Notes under the pieces: model-generated | Databases searched by the model: none | Told to the model about the DNA's origin: nothing | Seen by the model: only the letters and a program-made list of their open reading frames with translations | Position numbers and translations under genes: made by a program | Shown: positions 33,955-45,499 of the stretch, piece by piece | How the letters are laid out: each line of letters begins with the position of its first letter | Numbering within the stretch: the stretch's first letter is position 1 | Assembly: GCA_036936625.1 (NCBI GenBank) | Contig: JAUPFT010000011.1 | Coordinates: 50,798,757 to 50,862,756 of the forward strand | Reading direction: 5' to 3' | From: Parnassius smintheus behrii | Lineage: Eukaryota > Arthropoda > Insecta > Lepidoptera > Papilionidae | Length of the DNA stretch: 64,000 nucleotides

Positions 33955-35880
33955 CCTTAGCATACAGTTTTCCCATAACGCTAAGAAGGCTGATACCACG
34001 TTAGTTCTTACAGTCCTGCTGTGACCCTTTTCTCTTACATATTAGGAGATTGGGACTATCACGGCTTTGCACTAGTCTTCCTGTACCCGCTTCAGTTCCC
34101 AGCATAAATTAAACAAGGTATACAGCAGGCCTGCCACCACTTCCTCTCCAGCCTTAGCATTTCGAGTGAAACTCTATTATATCCGGCATCCTCACCTGCT
34201 TTCATGCTTATCACTGCTTTCATTATTTCATCTATACTTATCTCCCTACCTCTTTCCTCTTCTTTCGGAATTTCTATTTCATTTAGTTCATACGTCAGCT
34301 CCTCACTCATAAACACGCTTTCAAAATATCCTTTCCATCTCTTTAAACTTAAAACTTCATCATTCAGAATACAGCCATTCTTGACTCTTATAGCATTCAT
34401 TCTAGGCTGTTTTGAATGTCCCCTGGCAGTTCTAACTAGTTTCCAGAACATTTTAATATTTGCCTGGAAGTTATCCGATATTCATCATTCTTATTCGTTC
34501 GTTTTTGCTTTTTCCTTTCAACTGCTTCTTTACTCTATTATTTAGATGTATAAAGACTGCCTTTTTCTTTCAATATCATCATCCGTACCGCCGGAATTGC
34601 CAGAGTTTGTTGCTAATAAATCCAGCCATGCTCTCTTCTTTGCTTCAACTTCCATACGTACCTCATCATACAACCATAACGTATTATTTTCCCTTTCATT
34701 CGTTCTCTTACTAACACTACATACTTCAATAGCTGCATCTACTAAACATTTCTTAACATTTTTCCACACATTCTCCAAGTGTAACTCATTCATACACAAT
34801 TCAAATCCAAACCACTTATATTTTCTTTCAGTCTACATTTGTACTTGTTTCTCTCATCTTCATCTTATAACCTCTAATACGCTATAACGCAGTGGTAGAC
34901 ACAGACGTCCGATGCCGCCAACGTCTGAATAGACCGTTAATTCGGTATAAAACTAAATAATAATCCGTCCCTACGTTGTATCCCCGGTAGACCCTTGTAT
35001 CAGCCACTGCACTCCTCATTCTTTCATCCACAATTATGAAATCAATCATGCTTCTATCATTACCTCTATCTTTAGTATACATGTGAATACTTTTATGACG
35101 AAAAAAAGTGTTGGCCACAAAAATATTCTTTTCCACACATACGATGAGGAGGCTTTCACCATTCTCATTTATACTTTCGTCACCAAACGTTCTCACTATC
35201 TTTTCATAACCAAGCCTTCCATTAAAACCTCCTAGCATAACAATGTTTTCATTTCTCTTACACTTCATTAGCACCATCCTTACCACCTCCCAAAACTGCT
35301 CTCAGTTATAAGTAGACTTAGACATGTCTGGGGCGTAGACCCCTAGCACAAACAATTTCTTTAATCCTTTTTTCATTTGTATCCACAGTGGCCTCAGGCT
35401 TACACAGTCATACTCTTTCACACATTGACCCATTCTTTCTGAAAGGATGATACGAAACTGAGCGGGCATGCCAGGGGGTAGACCCCCCTGGCATGCCCGC
35501 TCAGTTTCGTTTATACCCGCCCAGTATGCGGTATAAGTACCATGTGTAGTAACATTCTTTCCTTGCCGTTTCGTCTCATTTCACATAACACTTCTATTTC
35601 TCTATCATACATCATATCGCATACTTCATCCTTCTTATCATTCATTGCTCCACATACATTCAACGTAGCCAGGCGGGTTTCTGCAATCCACTTTTCGCCC
35701 CTCCGGGAGACAGAACGTGACGGGTGGCAAATCTCGCCGTCGATTTTCCTCCCGGAGATTCTTTGCCCCCCTGCCCCATTGAAGGGGCGCCAGGAACTCG
35801 GGGCCATTTCTTTTCTTCGATGCCTCATGGTGCGAAACTACGGGGTGGCATATTTAACGCCGCTACCACATGTACCATAA
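33955..35880 (-). pseudogene. LINE family G, endonuclease to early RT, decayed
   Basis: On the minus strand, 5' to 3': ETRLATLNVCG with a CDMMYDREIEVLC continuation (endonuclease start, ~35700), GGFNGRLG (degraded GDFN motif), DRSMIDFIIVDERM, NVGTDYYLV, LFRRWRHRTSVSTTAL (35286-34882), then NVWKNVKKCLVDAAIEVC, KKRAWLDLLA, FWKLVRTARGHSKQ and RWKGYFESVF, ending in early RT text near 33955. There are several stops and frameshifts. It is APE-type; I do not assign the clade. The missing middle RT suggests that it and 29915-30512 were once one copy. Confidence 0.85.
35452..35510. repeat. Perfect 27-bp hairpin inside LINE G endonuclease region
   Basis: Arms 35452-35478 and 35484-35510 are perfectly inverted with a 5-nt loop. 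The right arm is in place as LINE coding text (minus strand YWAGINETERACQGG). The left arm is an inverted extra copy of it, so this is an inverted duplication. Confidence 0.95.
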
Positions 35881-35926
35881 TAATATTGCATATAGACCAA
35901 ACTAATGTATTATAAGTTTGTAACAA

Positions 35927-36540
35927 GTCACAAGTAAAACAGACGCTTGTTAAGACAACCCAGTTGTGACAGCTGGAGCGCAAACTTCACATGTAAAACA
36001 GACGCTTGTTAAGACAGCCCAGTTGTGACACAGCTGGAGCGCAAACTTCACAAGTAAAACAGACGCTTGTTAAGACAGTCCAGTTTTGACACAGCTGGAG
36101 TGCAAACTTCACATGTAAAACAGACGCTTGTTAAGACAGCCCAGTTGTGACAGCTGGAGCGCAAACTTCACATGTAAAACAGACGCTTGTTAAGACAGCC
36201 CAGTTGTGACAGCTGAAGCGCAAACTTCACATGTAAAACAGACGCTTGTTAAGACAGCCCAGTTGTGACACAGCTGGAGCGCAAACTTCACATGTAAAAC
36301 AGACGCTTGTTAAGACAGCCCAGTTGTGACACAGCTGGAGCGCAAACTTCACATGTAAAACAGACGCTTGTTAAGACAGCCCAGTTGTGACACAGCTGGA
36401 GCGCAAACTTCACATGTAAAACAGACGCTTGTTAAGACAGCCCAGTTTTGACACAGCTGGAGCGCAAACTGCACATGTAAAACAGACGATTGTTAAGACA
36501 GCCCAGTTGTGACATAGCTGGAGCGCAAACTTCGCATTGA
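35927..36540. repeat. Minisatellite, 10 copies of a 59/61-bp unit
   Basis: The word 'cagacg' recurs at 35940, 35999, 36060, 36121, 36180, 36239, 36300, 36361, 36422 and 36483. Each unit contains 'cttgttaagacagcccagtt' and 'cagctggagcgcaaactt'. The length alternates because 'gtgacacagctg' is sometimes 'gtgacagctg'. Copies are highly similar. The array starts ~47 bp upstream (minus-strand sense) of the 5' end of LINE G. Confidence 0.97.
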
Positions 36541-36807
36541 AAACTAATTGTAGGTAATAACAACGCATTGTACATCCTACGACATAAGAACAGAAAAGAA
36601 TACATTACATTGTTTTTACAATTTTCAGGTTACACTTTCGTTTGAAAAAGAGACTTTCTTGGGAAGAACCAACAAGAAACGCAGAGGTATCTTTTTATAC
36701 ATAAATATGTAGCATAATTAAATATAAAACATATATAACTAGTATTCGTCACTGCATTCCTAAGGAAAATAAATACTTTTTATAGATAGAGTGCACAGTG
36801 TAGTAAA

Positions 36808-37019
36808 AAAGTAAAGTAAAGTTACAGCCTATATACGTCCCACTGCTGTGCACAGGTTGTTTTCCTTCACCGCCGAGCACGTGGTAAATGGTAAAGAGCC
36901 GTGGTAGCTCGGATGGTTAGCGCTCGTTGTAAATTTAACAGTACGCGAGTAAACCGGGTTCGATCCCCGCCGACACTAATGAAATTGTTAATTGCAAGTT
37001 TAAGTGCTGATTTACCGCA
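36808..37019. repeat. tRNA-derived SINE family B, two partial copies head to head
   Basis: 36808-36888 is an inverted 3' tail ('acagcctatatacgtcccac') joined to body text. 36896-37019 is a plus-strand 5' part with a good tRNA-like head: A-box region 'tagctcggatgg' and B box 'ggttcgatccc' (about 36957). The heads suggest RNA polymerase III promoters (family knowledge). Confidence 0.8.
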
Positions 37020-37186
37020 GTGTAGTGGCGGTGTAATAATATCCACTACACTAAATGAAACACAAAACAGACCACAGAAAGAAAGTTTAAGTGCATTTTA
37101 ATGAAACCTAATAATAATATAAAAAATTAGTACGCTTTCGGAGTAAATAAATAAATAATAGTGTTTTAGTTCAGTTTTTCAGTGAT

Positions 37187-37445
37187 ACCGTGTAGTGGTG
37201 GCTTAAGACAATCCACTACCCTCATCCCCATCTCGTGGGTGTCTTAAGAGGCGACAGAGAGAAATTGAAACAGGAGATGGGCAGCAGCATCTTCCTGATG
37301 ACAACTCAATATTACAAAAAACCGCGGTTGCCAATTCGACTGCAAAGCGCAGCAACTATGGCAAAATCTCCCTCCTGTCATAAATCAATTTATGGGGGAG
37401 GCCTATATTCAGCAGTAGACTTACAGGCTGTAATGAATGGATGGA
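37187..37445 (+). repeat. SINE-like family D, full copy
   Basis: The head 'gtgtagtggtggcttaagac', block 'cgtgggtgtcttaagaggcg', middle 'cgcggttgccaattcgactg' and tail 'ctatattcagcagtagactt', 'acaggctgtaatgaatgg' are present. The tail resembles an RTE 3' end. This is the longest copy in the window. Confidence 0.8.
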
Positions 37446-37854
37446 TGGACCTGACTTATTATTATTTTCTAAGACTTTGTTACAGAAGCGTAAATATTCT
37501 CCATGAATGTATTACTAACTCGTTGGCATCCAGAGTTACTAGTTTGCGATTCTTCCTAAACTAAATGTACTGAGAGGTTAAAGTTAATATCAATTTTCCA
37601 CATACTATTAGTCACGGTGTACTCGTTTATCACCGCTACGTTAAAAAATGGGCGACAACAGCGTAGTAAACGATAGCAGTACACATACATTAAAAAACCA
37701 AAACCAAAATAAAATTACTGTTACCCTACACTTACATACTTTGCGAAATTCAGAGCGAGTTTTCCGCAAATATATAGTTTTAATATTAGCTTACAGTTTT
37801 TATTCCCGACTAACGAGTGTTGTGCTGTTTGATGTTTGGTTTATGTTTTTAATT
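37446..37854. other. Non-coding stretch
   Basis: No gene or repeat family is recognised. Confidence 0.35.
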
Positions 37855-38163
37855 TTATAGAACTAGGGTGACAAGCAAGCACACAGCCCACCTGATGGTT
37901 AGTTATGCTGCGACCCATAGACATCTACGTCTATCCTTTATTAAGAATCAAAATAAAAATGCCATGTCACCCCTGAGAACTAAAATGGAATGACTCGTAT
38001 CCAGTCAAAAAAGTCTCCGATTCTCTCCATTCACCATACGAAACACAACAGCATTGAGGTGCTATTTTACGCTGGTATTCTGTGAGAGCGCAGTCCTTCC
38101 CCGGTCGAGCCGACCCATTCGTGCTACATCCATAAGATAGTTGCAGCATGACTCTTCCACGTA
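37855..38163 (-). repeat. Mini-LINE A, full-length copy
   Basis: It is complete in inverted order from 'ctagggtgacaagcaagcac' to 'gcatgactcttccacgta'. Confidence 0.9.
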
Positions 38164-38990
38164 AAACTATATAATTTTAAAATAATACTGCAAAATGATC
38201 TATGAGAATATCTAGTCTGTAGTTTGAGGTCATCAATTAAGATGCGTGGTTGAGCAAAATACCGCGCTAGTCGTTATTTGTGAGGTTTTAGGAGCTATCT
38301 ACATGTTATTAAAAATATATATTAATTAATAAAAAAATCTATTAAATTTCTACAAATTTTTGATTCCGTAATAGCCAATTCCAATATTTTTAAAAGGAGT
38401 AAATACTTGATGAATCTTCCTACAATAAAAAAAAATGCGAAATAATTATAGATAACATGCATCTCCTCACAAAGTAAGCATTATTATATTTTGCGATTGA
38501 CACTAATAGATAGGCAATTCATTAACGAATATTTTGATCCATTTTTTTTCAAAGGACTCAAATTCGATTTTTAAAGAAAATATTTCAAAATTTGGGCGTA
38601 TTTCTTACGCGATATATCGTAGCGAGAGCGCGTGGAGTGTAGAAGCATAGACGGACCGAATGCTCAAGGTTGTTCGCTAGGAGTAGTGCCTTAATAATAA
38701 TAAATGCCTGTGTAGGGATCCCTTAATGTTGCATTTTTTAAATTTAAAACAATCAAAAGCATTTATTTTACTATAAATTATTCTTTTTTTTTTTTCAAAT
38801 AAAATATAGCATCGGTCACTCTTGACATTGCTCTCTATCTGTTCGTAAAGTTTCAATACAACGACACTCAGACAAATTTTTTAAAAATGGTGGTCAATGT
38901 CTGGCAAGCAAATAACCCCTTGAGCCAGATAGTTCAATATTACAAATAGATAATTCAATTTTATTTATATGCATAAATATATCTAGATTT
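38164..38990. other. AT-rich non-coding stretch
   Basis: No gene or repeat family is recognised. Confidence 0.35.
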
Positions 38991-38992
38991 AT

Positions 38993-39105
38993 CAGACCGT
39001 GTAGTGGTGGCATAAGAATATCTACAATCCAATATCTCCCTTAAGAGGCGCTTTATGTGGGAGGCATATGTTCATACAGTAGACTTGTATAAACTGTAAC
39101 GGTAA
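38993..39105 (+). repeat. Family D copy with internal deletion
   Basis: The head 'accgtgtagtggtggcataa' joins directly to the tail 'gggaggcatatgttcataca'; the middle is missing. Confidence 0.65.
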
Positions 39106-39244
39106 AGGTAATGTATTAGTGTACCTACCTACATCCCAAACGAGAAATTTAACGATGGCCCCATAGTAAATATATATGTTAGATAAAAGTTGTTCGTAGG
39201 ATAAAAACAACATACACAAATTAAAAATACAGTTGTATGAATCA

Positions 39245-39375
39245 AAGTATAGTGGAGAAAAGTTACAGCCTTTATACGTACCACTGCTGGGCGCCGGCCT
39301 CCTTTAATTTCTGAGAGGGTTAGGTTTATGGACCAATCAGTCCACTGCGTGTGTATGGTGGGCCGCATATATCCT
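39245..39375 (-). repeat. tRNA-derived SINE family B, 3' part
   Basis: The inverted tail 'acagcctttatacgtaccac' and 'gctgggcgccggcctcc' match 47896-48224. Confidence 0.7.
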
Positions 39376-39579
39376 CAACTTTTTTTTAATTTCTGAAACA
39401 TGCGGGCATCCTTACAATGTTTTCTTTTGGCGAGCAATAATAAAATATTATTTGTAACTTTAATTGGCAAATTACCATTTAACACCTAGTCTGTTCAAAC
39501 GCCTTATTATGGCGTCTCAAATAATATGCGCATCTGTCAAACGCCATATTATGGTGTCGAGTGATAGAAAACTATTTGT

Positions 39580-39582
<3 letters not shown>

Positions 39583-39644
<62 letters not shown>

Positions 39645-39685
39645 ATACATATATATATATTTACATATATAAAACATATATATCT
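39583..39685. repeat. (TA)n microsatellite
   Basis: About 100 bp of nearly uninterrupted TA dinucleotides. Confidence 0.97.
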
Positions 39686-39844
39686 GCTTGATTGATTTTG
39701 TCTAAATTTAATTTAATAATGTGTTTTTTTTTGCGAACCTCCCTCTCTATTTTTTGTCTCGATTTCGAGTAGAGCTAAGTGAGGCCCTTGACTTCGACCT
39801 TGTCGTAAACAAAAAATATGTGAACAATTTTTTTTTATTTTAAT

Positions 39845-40090
39845 TATTTATAGTTAAACTGGCTTGCCAGGCAGACGTTGTTCTGCCCTTTTGCGACGAC
39901 CCTTTGTCAAGTCCTATTAAAAATCCTTAATTCTCAAAAAAAAATGCGACTCACTTGTGGGCAAAACAACTATCCTATCTCTGAATTCAGGCCAAACTGC
40001 ACACGGTGTGCAAATTTGATTAAAATCGGTTCAGTAGGTTAGGAGTTTATCGCGGACAAACAACGTGACACGTAATTTATATATATATTA
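39845..40090 (-). repeat. Interspersed repeat family F, copy 2
   Basis: It is an inverted copy of the repeat at 6656-6900, from 'cttgccaggcagacgttgtt' to 'cgcggacaaacaacgtgaca'. Confidence 0.75.
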
Positions 40091-40591
40091 AGATATGATT
40101 TTGACGTACAAGTAAAGCAAATAGTACTTGGAATAAAGGCTTTAATTTTATTATTACACCTTTGCAAAAAAATTGGGAAAAAAAACACTTTTCTTACTCT
40201 CGTTTTCAAATTAGTATCGCTTTTGAAGTAAACCTGTATTCAAGTTATACATAATCTGATAGCTTATTTAATAAAGTTTCCGTTGATATATGACTTTAAT
40301 ATACCTTTTATACAAAATACCTTGGAAATAGTCATTTTAATGAACAGCAGGAAGTAGTCTGAAATTACTTCAGGAAATGCTTGACAGATGCGCCATATTC
40401 GCTAAAATGGCCGCGACATCTTAGGGGTTAAAGTTACAAATAATAATTTTAACAAAAAACCAAAAAAAGTGTTCTTAATGGGTGCCAAGTTCCACTAACA
40501 GTTCCCTAAATCATAGCTGTAGGGATGTACATTGTACAACGCTCTTCAATTGATTTAAAATAAAAATTGTTACGTTTTCTTGGTATTGAAC

Positions 40592-40630
40592 TTATAACTT
40601 GGCAAAATGCTACTTTTTGCCAAGTTATAA
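40592..40630. repeat. Perfect 16-bp hairpin, 7-nt loop
   Basis: ttataacttggcaaaa (40592-40607) is perfectly inverted at 40615-40630. Confidence 0.95.
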
Positions 40631-40784
40631 TGAGTATTTTGCGTACATCGGATTTATAATGAATATTCTATAACTGAAGGTATACGGGCTAACTGTGACA
40701 TCGAAACGTCAAACAGCTGTCACCCACGTGAACATGGGTGCGTAAAACACCCGAACCTCTGGAAGTCTAAAGTTAATGTTAAAC

Positions 40785-41089
40785 TTTTTTTTAATAGGAA
40801 AGGGGTGACAAGCGAGCACACAGTCCATCTGATGGTAAGTGGTTACTGTGGCCCATAGGCATCTACATCTATCTCAATGAAGAATTATCAAAATGAAGAT
40901 GCGTTGTCAGCCTTGAGGACTAAGATGGAATGCCTCTTTTCCAGTAAAAAGAGCCATACGAAACACAGCAGCATCAAGCTGCTATTTGACGCTGGTATTC
41001 TGTGAGAGCGTGGTCCTTCCCCGGTTGAGCCGACCCATTCGTGCTACAACTAAACAATAAATATAGCTGCAGCATGGTTCTACCACGTA
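40785..41089 (-). repeat. Mini-LINE A, near full-length copy
   Basis: Both ends are complete. A ~30-bp block before 'gccatacgaaacacagcagc' is missing. Confidence 0.88.
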
Positions 41090-41845
41090 AAAATGATAAA
41101 ATGATAAAATTCGTAAAACTTGTTTTATTTAATGTGTAATGTGGTGTTCGCGTAAAAATAAGAAATCATTAAGATACTAAGTTTTAATAGTCAATAACAA
41201 AAGCTTGAAATTTTATTATTAGAGTTGGTATATTTTATACTACAATTTAGTTGGATATAAAATGAAATATGTCTTTGGTATAAAACCACATGTAAGTTTA
41301 TTACTACAAAGTACCTCTTGTTCTGTTGTTATTAGACAAATAGACAATATGAAATAAATCAGCAGACTCATATTGACTATAAATTCAACTTTCAAATATT
41401 ATGGTTTATCAATTTTCAGATTGATGAAGTGAAAGATCTCATCTTCACGTGCTAAACATACTAAAAGAAAAAAAAAAAGAAACTAAATCAGTCAAAACTT
41501 ACTATATACCAATATATAAAAATTATTATTATTGGAATTGAAATAACTAGATTAATCGAGATATCGAATATAATTACAAAATCTATTTGTATGTATAAAA
41601 ATAAATAAACTGTTGTGGAGCTCGCAATTCTCACGACAACGAGGTTGCATCTCATGGAGGGAAAAATGCCTAAAAACAAGAGCTTCATGGGATCTCAGTT
41701 CAAATCCTCCCCAAATTTAATAAAGATAATGTAAGTACTTACATGATTGAGAAGTATATATTATGTAAATGTGGTTTTTCCAATGTTACAACAAAGTGAT
41801 ATTTTTATATGTGTTGTTTTTTTATGTTGTTTAATGTTTAAAAGT
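41090..41845. other. AT-rich non-coding stretch
   Basis: No gene or repeat family is recognised. Confidence 0.35.
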
Positions 41846-41848
41846 TTG

Positions 41849-42454
41849 GCGTGCTCAGCAAAGCGGGACAGTATTTCATGCCGGCACACCGCCTGCAACT
41901 TTACAAGGCGCAGGTTCGGCCGCACATGGAATACTGTTCCCATCTCTGGGCTGGGGCTCCCCAGTACCAGCTTCTTCCACTTGACCGCATCCAGCGTAGA
42001 GCGGCTCGAATCGTCGACGACCGAGTGCTTTCCGATCGGCTCGATTCACTGGCGCTGCGAAGAGATGTTGCATCTCTTTGCGTATTTTATCGCATCTATC
42101 ACGGGGAGTGCTCTGAGGAATTGTTCGGATTAATCCCAGCCGCCAAATTTCGTGAACGCACTACACGGCAAACGTCCCGATACCATCCACACCATCTGGA
42201 TGCTTGGCAGTCGACCACTGTACGTTTCACAAGGAGTTTTCTTCCACGTACAACCACTCTGTGGAATAGTTTACCACCGGCGATTTTTCCGGACCGATAC
42301 GACTGGGGACCTTCAAGAAAAGAGCTTACTCCTTTCTAAAGGGCCGGCAACGCACCTGCAATTCTCCTGGTGTTGCGGTTGATCATGGGCGGCGGTAGTC
42401 ACTTAACATCAGGTGAGCTGCATGCTCGTTTGCCCCTTCTTCTATAAAAAAAAA
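41849..42454 (+). pseudogene. LINE family J2, C-terminal domain and complete 3' end
   Basis: The 162-codon frame (41851-42339) reads KAGQYFMPAHRLQLYKAQV, CSHLWAGAPQYQL, RIQRRAARIVDDRVL, CVFYRIYHGECSEELFGLIP and LWNSLPPAIFP, the conserved C-terminal region of CR1/Jockey-group LINEs. The 3' UTR is short: 'cttaacatcaggtgagctgc', 'atgctcgtttgccccttctt' and 'ctataaaaaaaaa' end at 42454. It is 5'-truncated, and its open frame makes it one of the younger J2 pieces. Its tail is the reference for the match to mini-LINE A. Confidence 0.92.
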
Positions 42455-42740
42455 GCCACGCTGTAGCTATATTAAGGTTGTAGCACGAATGGGTCGTCAG
42501 ATCGTCCGGCGAAGTACCACGCTCTTACAAAATACCAGCATCAAACAGTATGTTTTGGATGATCAGTGTAGAGAACTGGAGACCGTTTTTACAGAAAACG
42601 CGGCATTCCATCTTAGTTCTCAAGGTGAATCTAGACTTTGATTCTTAACTGAGGATAGATGTAAGAGTATATGAGTACGAGATACGGAATCCATTTACCA
42701 TCAGGTGGACTGTGTGATCGTTAGTCACCCTACAAAAAAA
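42455..42740 (+). repeat. Mini-LINE A copy directly abutting a J2 tail
   Basis: It starts 'gccacgctgtagctatatta' right after the J2 poly(A) with no spacer. The first ~10 bp of the family are absent. It ends at 'gttagtcaccctacaaaaaaa'. Confidence 0.85.
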
Positions 42741-42954
42741 TATTTATTTATCTATTTACCATTCCGTCCCCGTCGCTTGGACCCATCTGAATGTGTAAGT
42801 CCTTGGGGGGAGGGGGGGGAGGTCTGGTCTATAGTACTCACTTCTGTGTCAGAATTTGAAGGTAATAATAAGCCAATAAAATTATAACATGCTTTGGGAC
42901 CATAATGATTTCATATATTTACGCGAACACTACACATTGAAATAATACTAGTTT

Positions 42955-43090
42955 TTACGGAATTTATCGCGTATATTTAACTTTTTAATACCCGACGTTT
43001 CGACAGCTTTACAGCACCCATGGTCACGGGAAGGGCTGAGATGTTTAACGTCCAGATGTCATAGTTAACCGCGGTTACCATAGATTAAAA
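42955..43090. repeat. Interspersed repeat fragment with 'cccgacgtttcg' block
   Basis: 'aatacccgacgtttcgacag' and 'acagcacccatggtcacggg' are a widespread lepidopteran repeat motif. A related, inverted-looking piece lies at about 40695-40750. The class is not assigned. Confidence 0.45.
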
Positions 43091-43254
43091 TTTAACTTTT
43101 GTTCTGCTTATGCTTTGGGACCTTTCATATTACTACTCGAGATGATATCACCACCTGTAGCATTTTTTTATGGAGTTGGTTTGTCATGTCTAACAGTTGT
43201 ATTTATTCTATAGGCTTTAAACAACAAGTGTTGTTGAAAACAAAGATACCGACA

Positions 43255-43312
43255 ATACGGGCAATGCATATCATCCCGCGGGTGTCGTAAGGCGCGACAG
43301 AGTGAAACAAAC
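43255..43312 (+). repeat. Family D head fragment
   Basis: 'catcccgcgggtgtcgtaag' and 'gcgcgacagagtgaaac' match the family D head block. Confidence 0.55.
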
Positions 43313-43664
43313 CAATTATAACCTGAGTGTACATTTTAATTTGGTTATTTTATAGTTTATTAATTTTTTATTAATAAAAGAGATTTAAGAACTGCCCCCA
43401 AATTTTACTAATTTACGGGGCACTAATGCTTAAAATATCAATCGTTGTCAAAATGTCTCTTATCGGAAAATTATGTCCATGGAAATATGTATTATTTTAA
43501 ATCAAAATCGATTGGACCACAGGAAAGCTATTTCATGATAATTTTGAAGAATAATTTAAATGGGTTCGACATTTTCAGTGTCCATCCCCGTTCATAAAAC
43601 GGCTGACTTCACTCATTTTACGATGTTTGGTTTTTACGACAGTTGGTTCTAAGATAATAATAGT

Positions 43665-44425
43665 TTGCCTACCCGGCTGAATGGCTTGGTTCCCGTTTAA
43701 CCGATCATGCGGGTACATCTGTTTATGACTGCTTTGGCACATGGTCTGACACAACTGGTTACCTCGTCTATGCAGATCCTAGATGTGTAAGATGATGTAC
43801 CTTCCCTTTTGGACCTTCTAATAACCTCTCATCTAGACGGATATCCGGTATCCGTCGATGCCTCTCTTAGCTCTTCAGACCATCGTCTGATTCGGAGTAC
43901 GGTGACACTCACGCTCCCATCGCGATTGAGTTCTGCAGGCTGCCGCCGTGTTTGGCATTATAGGTCAGCCGATGGGACGGGATGCGATCTTTTATTTACA
44001 TCCTACCATTGGGGGCAGGTTTGCTTCTCGTCTGATGATTCCAGCGTTGTTGCTAATTCTGTTGCTGATGTGGTGCTTCCAGCCACGGTTTGGTCGCTCC
44101 TGCAAAATTGCATTAGCCATAAGCAGGAGTGCTACCAGGCCTAGGCTCCCGCATCGCTATCTCGGGATGCAAATACTAACGCTCTTACATACAAGTATGA
44201 TTCCGCTTCCAGGTCCTTCAAAAGTGTCATTGCTAAGGCAAAGTCAGAGCATATCGGCAGAATTGGCGAGAAACTAGTTTGACTTTTTTCTTGAACACGT
44301 GCATTCTGATCTCTCGCCAAAGCTGTCCAAGGGAATTTCTGTTAACCTTCTCTTCCATCTCTGCACAGGGAGGACGACTCACTGGCCCACTCCGCAAAGG
44401 AAAAAGAAAAAGAGATGTTGCTTTC
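43665..44425 (+). pseudogene. LINE family J2, endonuclease fragment
   Basis: The text reads AEW-LGSRLTDHAG-like, then SSHLDGYPVSVDASLSSSDH (the catalytic SDH near 43880), TLTLPSRLSSAGCRRVWHYR, and a linker, ending with the pre-RT segment near 44425. There are many frameshifts. It matches the corresponding part of the J2 copies at 50030-52487 and 55165-57015, with its 5' and 3' parts missing. Confidence 0.82.
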
Positions 44426-44795
44426 ATTGAAACATGCTACAAAATGATTGTATTTTCTGAATTAGTTTTTCGTATATGTATCTTAAAAATCCTTTCGAAC
44501 TCTTGGGAAATAGTATAGTTTGCTTACTACTATACAATACTATCCTGAATTTACAATAAAGTTTGGATTACAACAATTTTATTTAAATTTCATTTAAGTA
44601 GCGAAAGTAATGTCGATAACAATAACTTTCGAAGCTATTTTCTTAATATTAATATTATTTTAAAGCTATTTTATTGATAGTACTACAATATTCAATACGA
44701 TAAAAATATTTATATTCAAAGAACTGTTATAAAATTAGATTTGTTCCTGCTTGCAATTTTAACACTCGGCACTAATTTTAGTTGATACCAAATAT
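44426..44795. other. AT-rich non-coding stretch
   Basis: No gene or repeat family is recognised. Confidence 0.35.
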
Positions 44796-45036
44796 TATTA
44801 CATTCCTTCACAAGTCCACTGCTGGACTGCTGCCAAGGTATAGCAAGTACAAAGTATAGCCCGGAGCCACCTGCAGCCATAGCCTTCCTGCATATCTTAC
44901 CAGGTCGTCACTTCATCCAGCGGGGGGCTGCTCTACACTTCGCTCACAGTTACGAGGTTATCGCTCAAAAACTTTCTTCCCCATCGGTTGTCGGTTCTTC
45001 GAGGCGGGCGGCCCATTGCCACTTCAGTTTACTAAT
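44796..45036 (-). repeat. RTE LINE, 3' end fragment
   Basis: The inverted tail 'attccttcacaagtccactg' precedes 'accaggtcgtcacttcatcc' and 'ttccccatcggttgtcggtt', as in 61217-63340. Confidence 0.82.
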
Positions 45037-45499
45037 GCTTATTAGTTATTATTATAACTTATTATTACTATTAATATAACTGATTTCAGATTATTAAGAT
45101 TAATTTATTTATAAGTAGTTATAAGTACAAGCATTTATTACGAAATTTCATTTTAGTTTTACAGATTAGTGTGAGTTGAAACAACGACGAGCGTAGGTCA
45201 CTGTGTGTTCTAAGTGTGAAATGTGTCCCGATTCAAAAATAGATATAATGTAGAAATTATTAAGTACTAACAATAGTGATAAAAGTGCCGAAATAACACC
45301 GACCGTAATCAACTCGACGAACAGATAAGAGAAATACCAGGACCCAGGAGTTATCTACGTTATATTTTAACCGAAAACCTTGAAGATATATTTTAATAAT
45401 CAAAACATTGATAAAATATAAGGACATTGATGATTATTTCAAATCAAAATAACTTCATAGCTTTATAGATCCCACTCAGGCGAATCCGAGGCAGATCGA
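45037..45499. other. Non-coding stretch
   Basis: No gene or repeat family is recognised. Confidence 0.35.

Noticed and set aside
35927..36540. Array resembling a CRISPR locus (regular ~60-bp spacing)
   Set aside because: There are no unique spacers: the whole 59/61-bp unit is repeated. It is a eukaryotic minisatellite.
39464..39691. 75-codon frame with Ile-Tyr repeats
   Set aside because: It is a translation of the (TA)n microsatellite.
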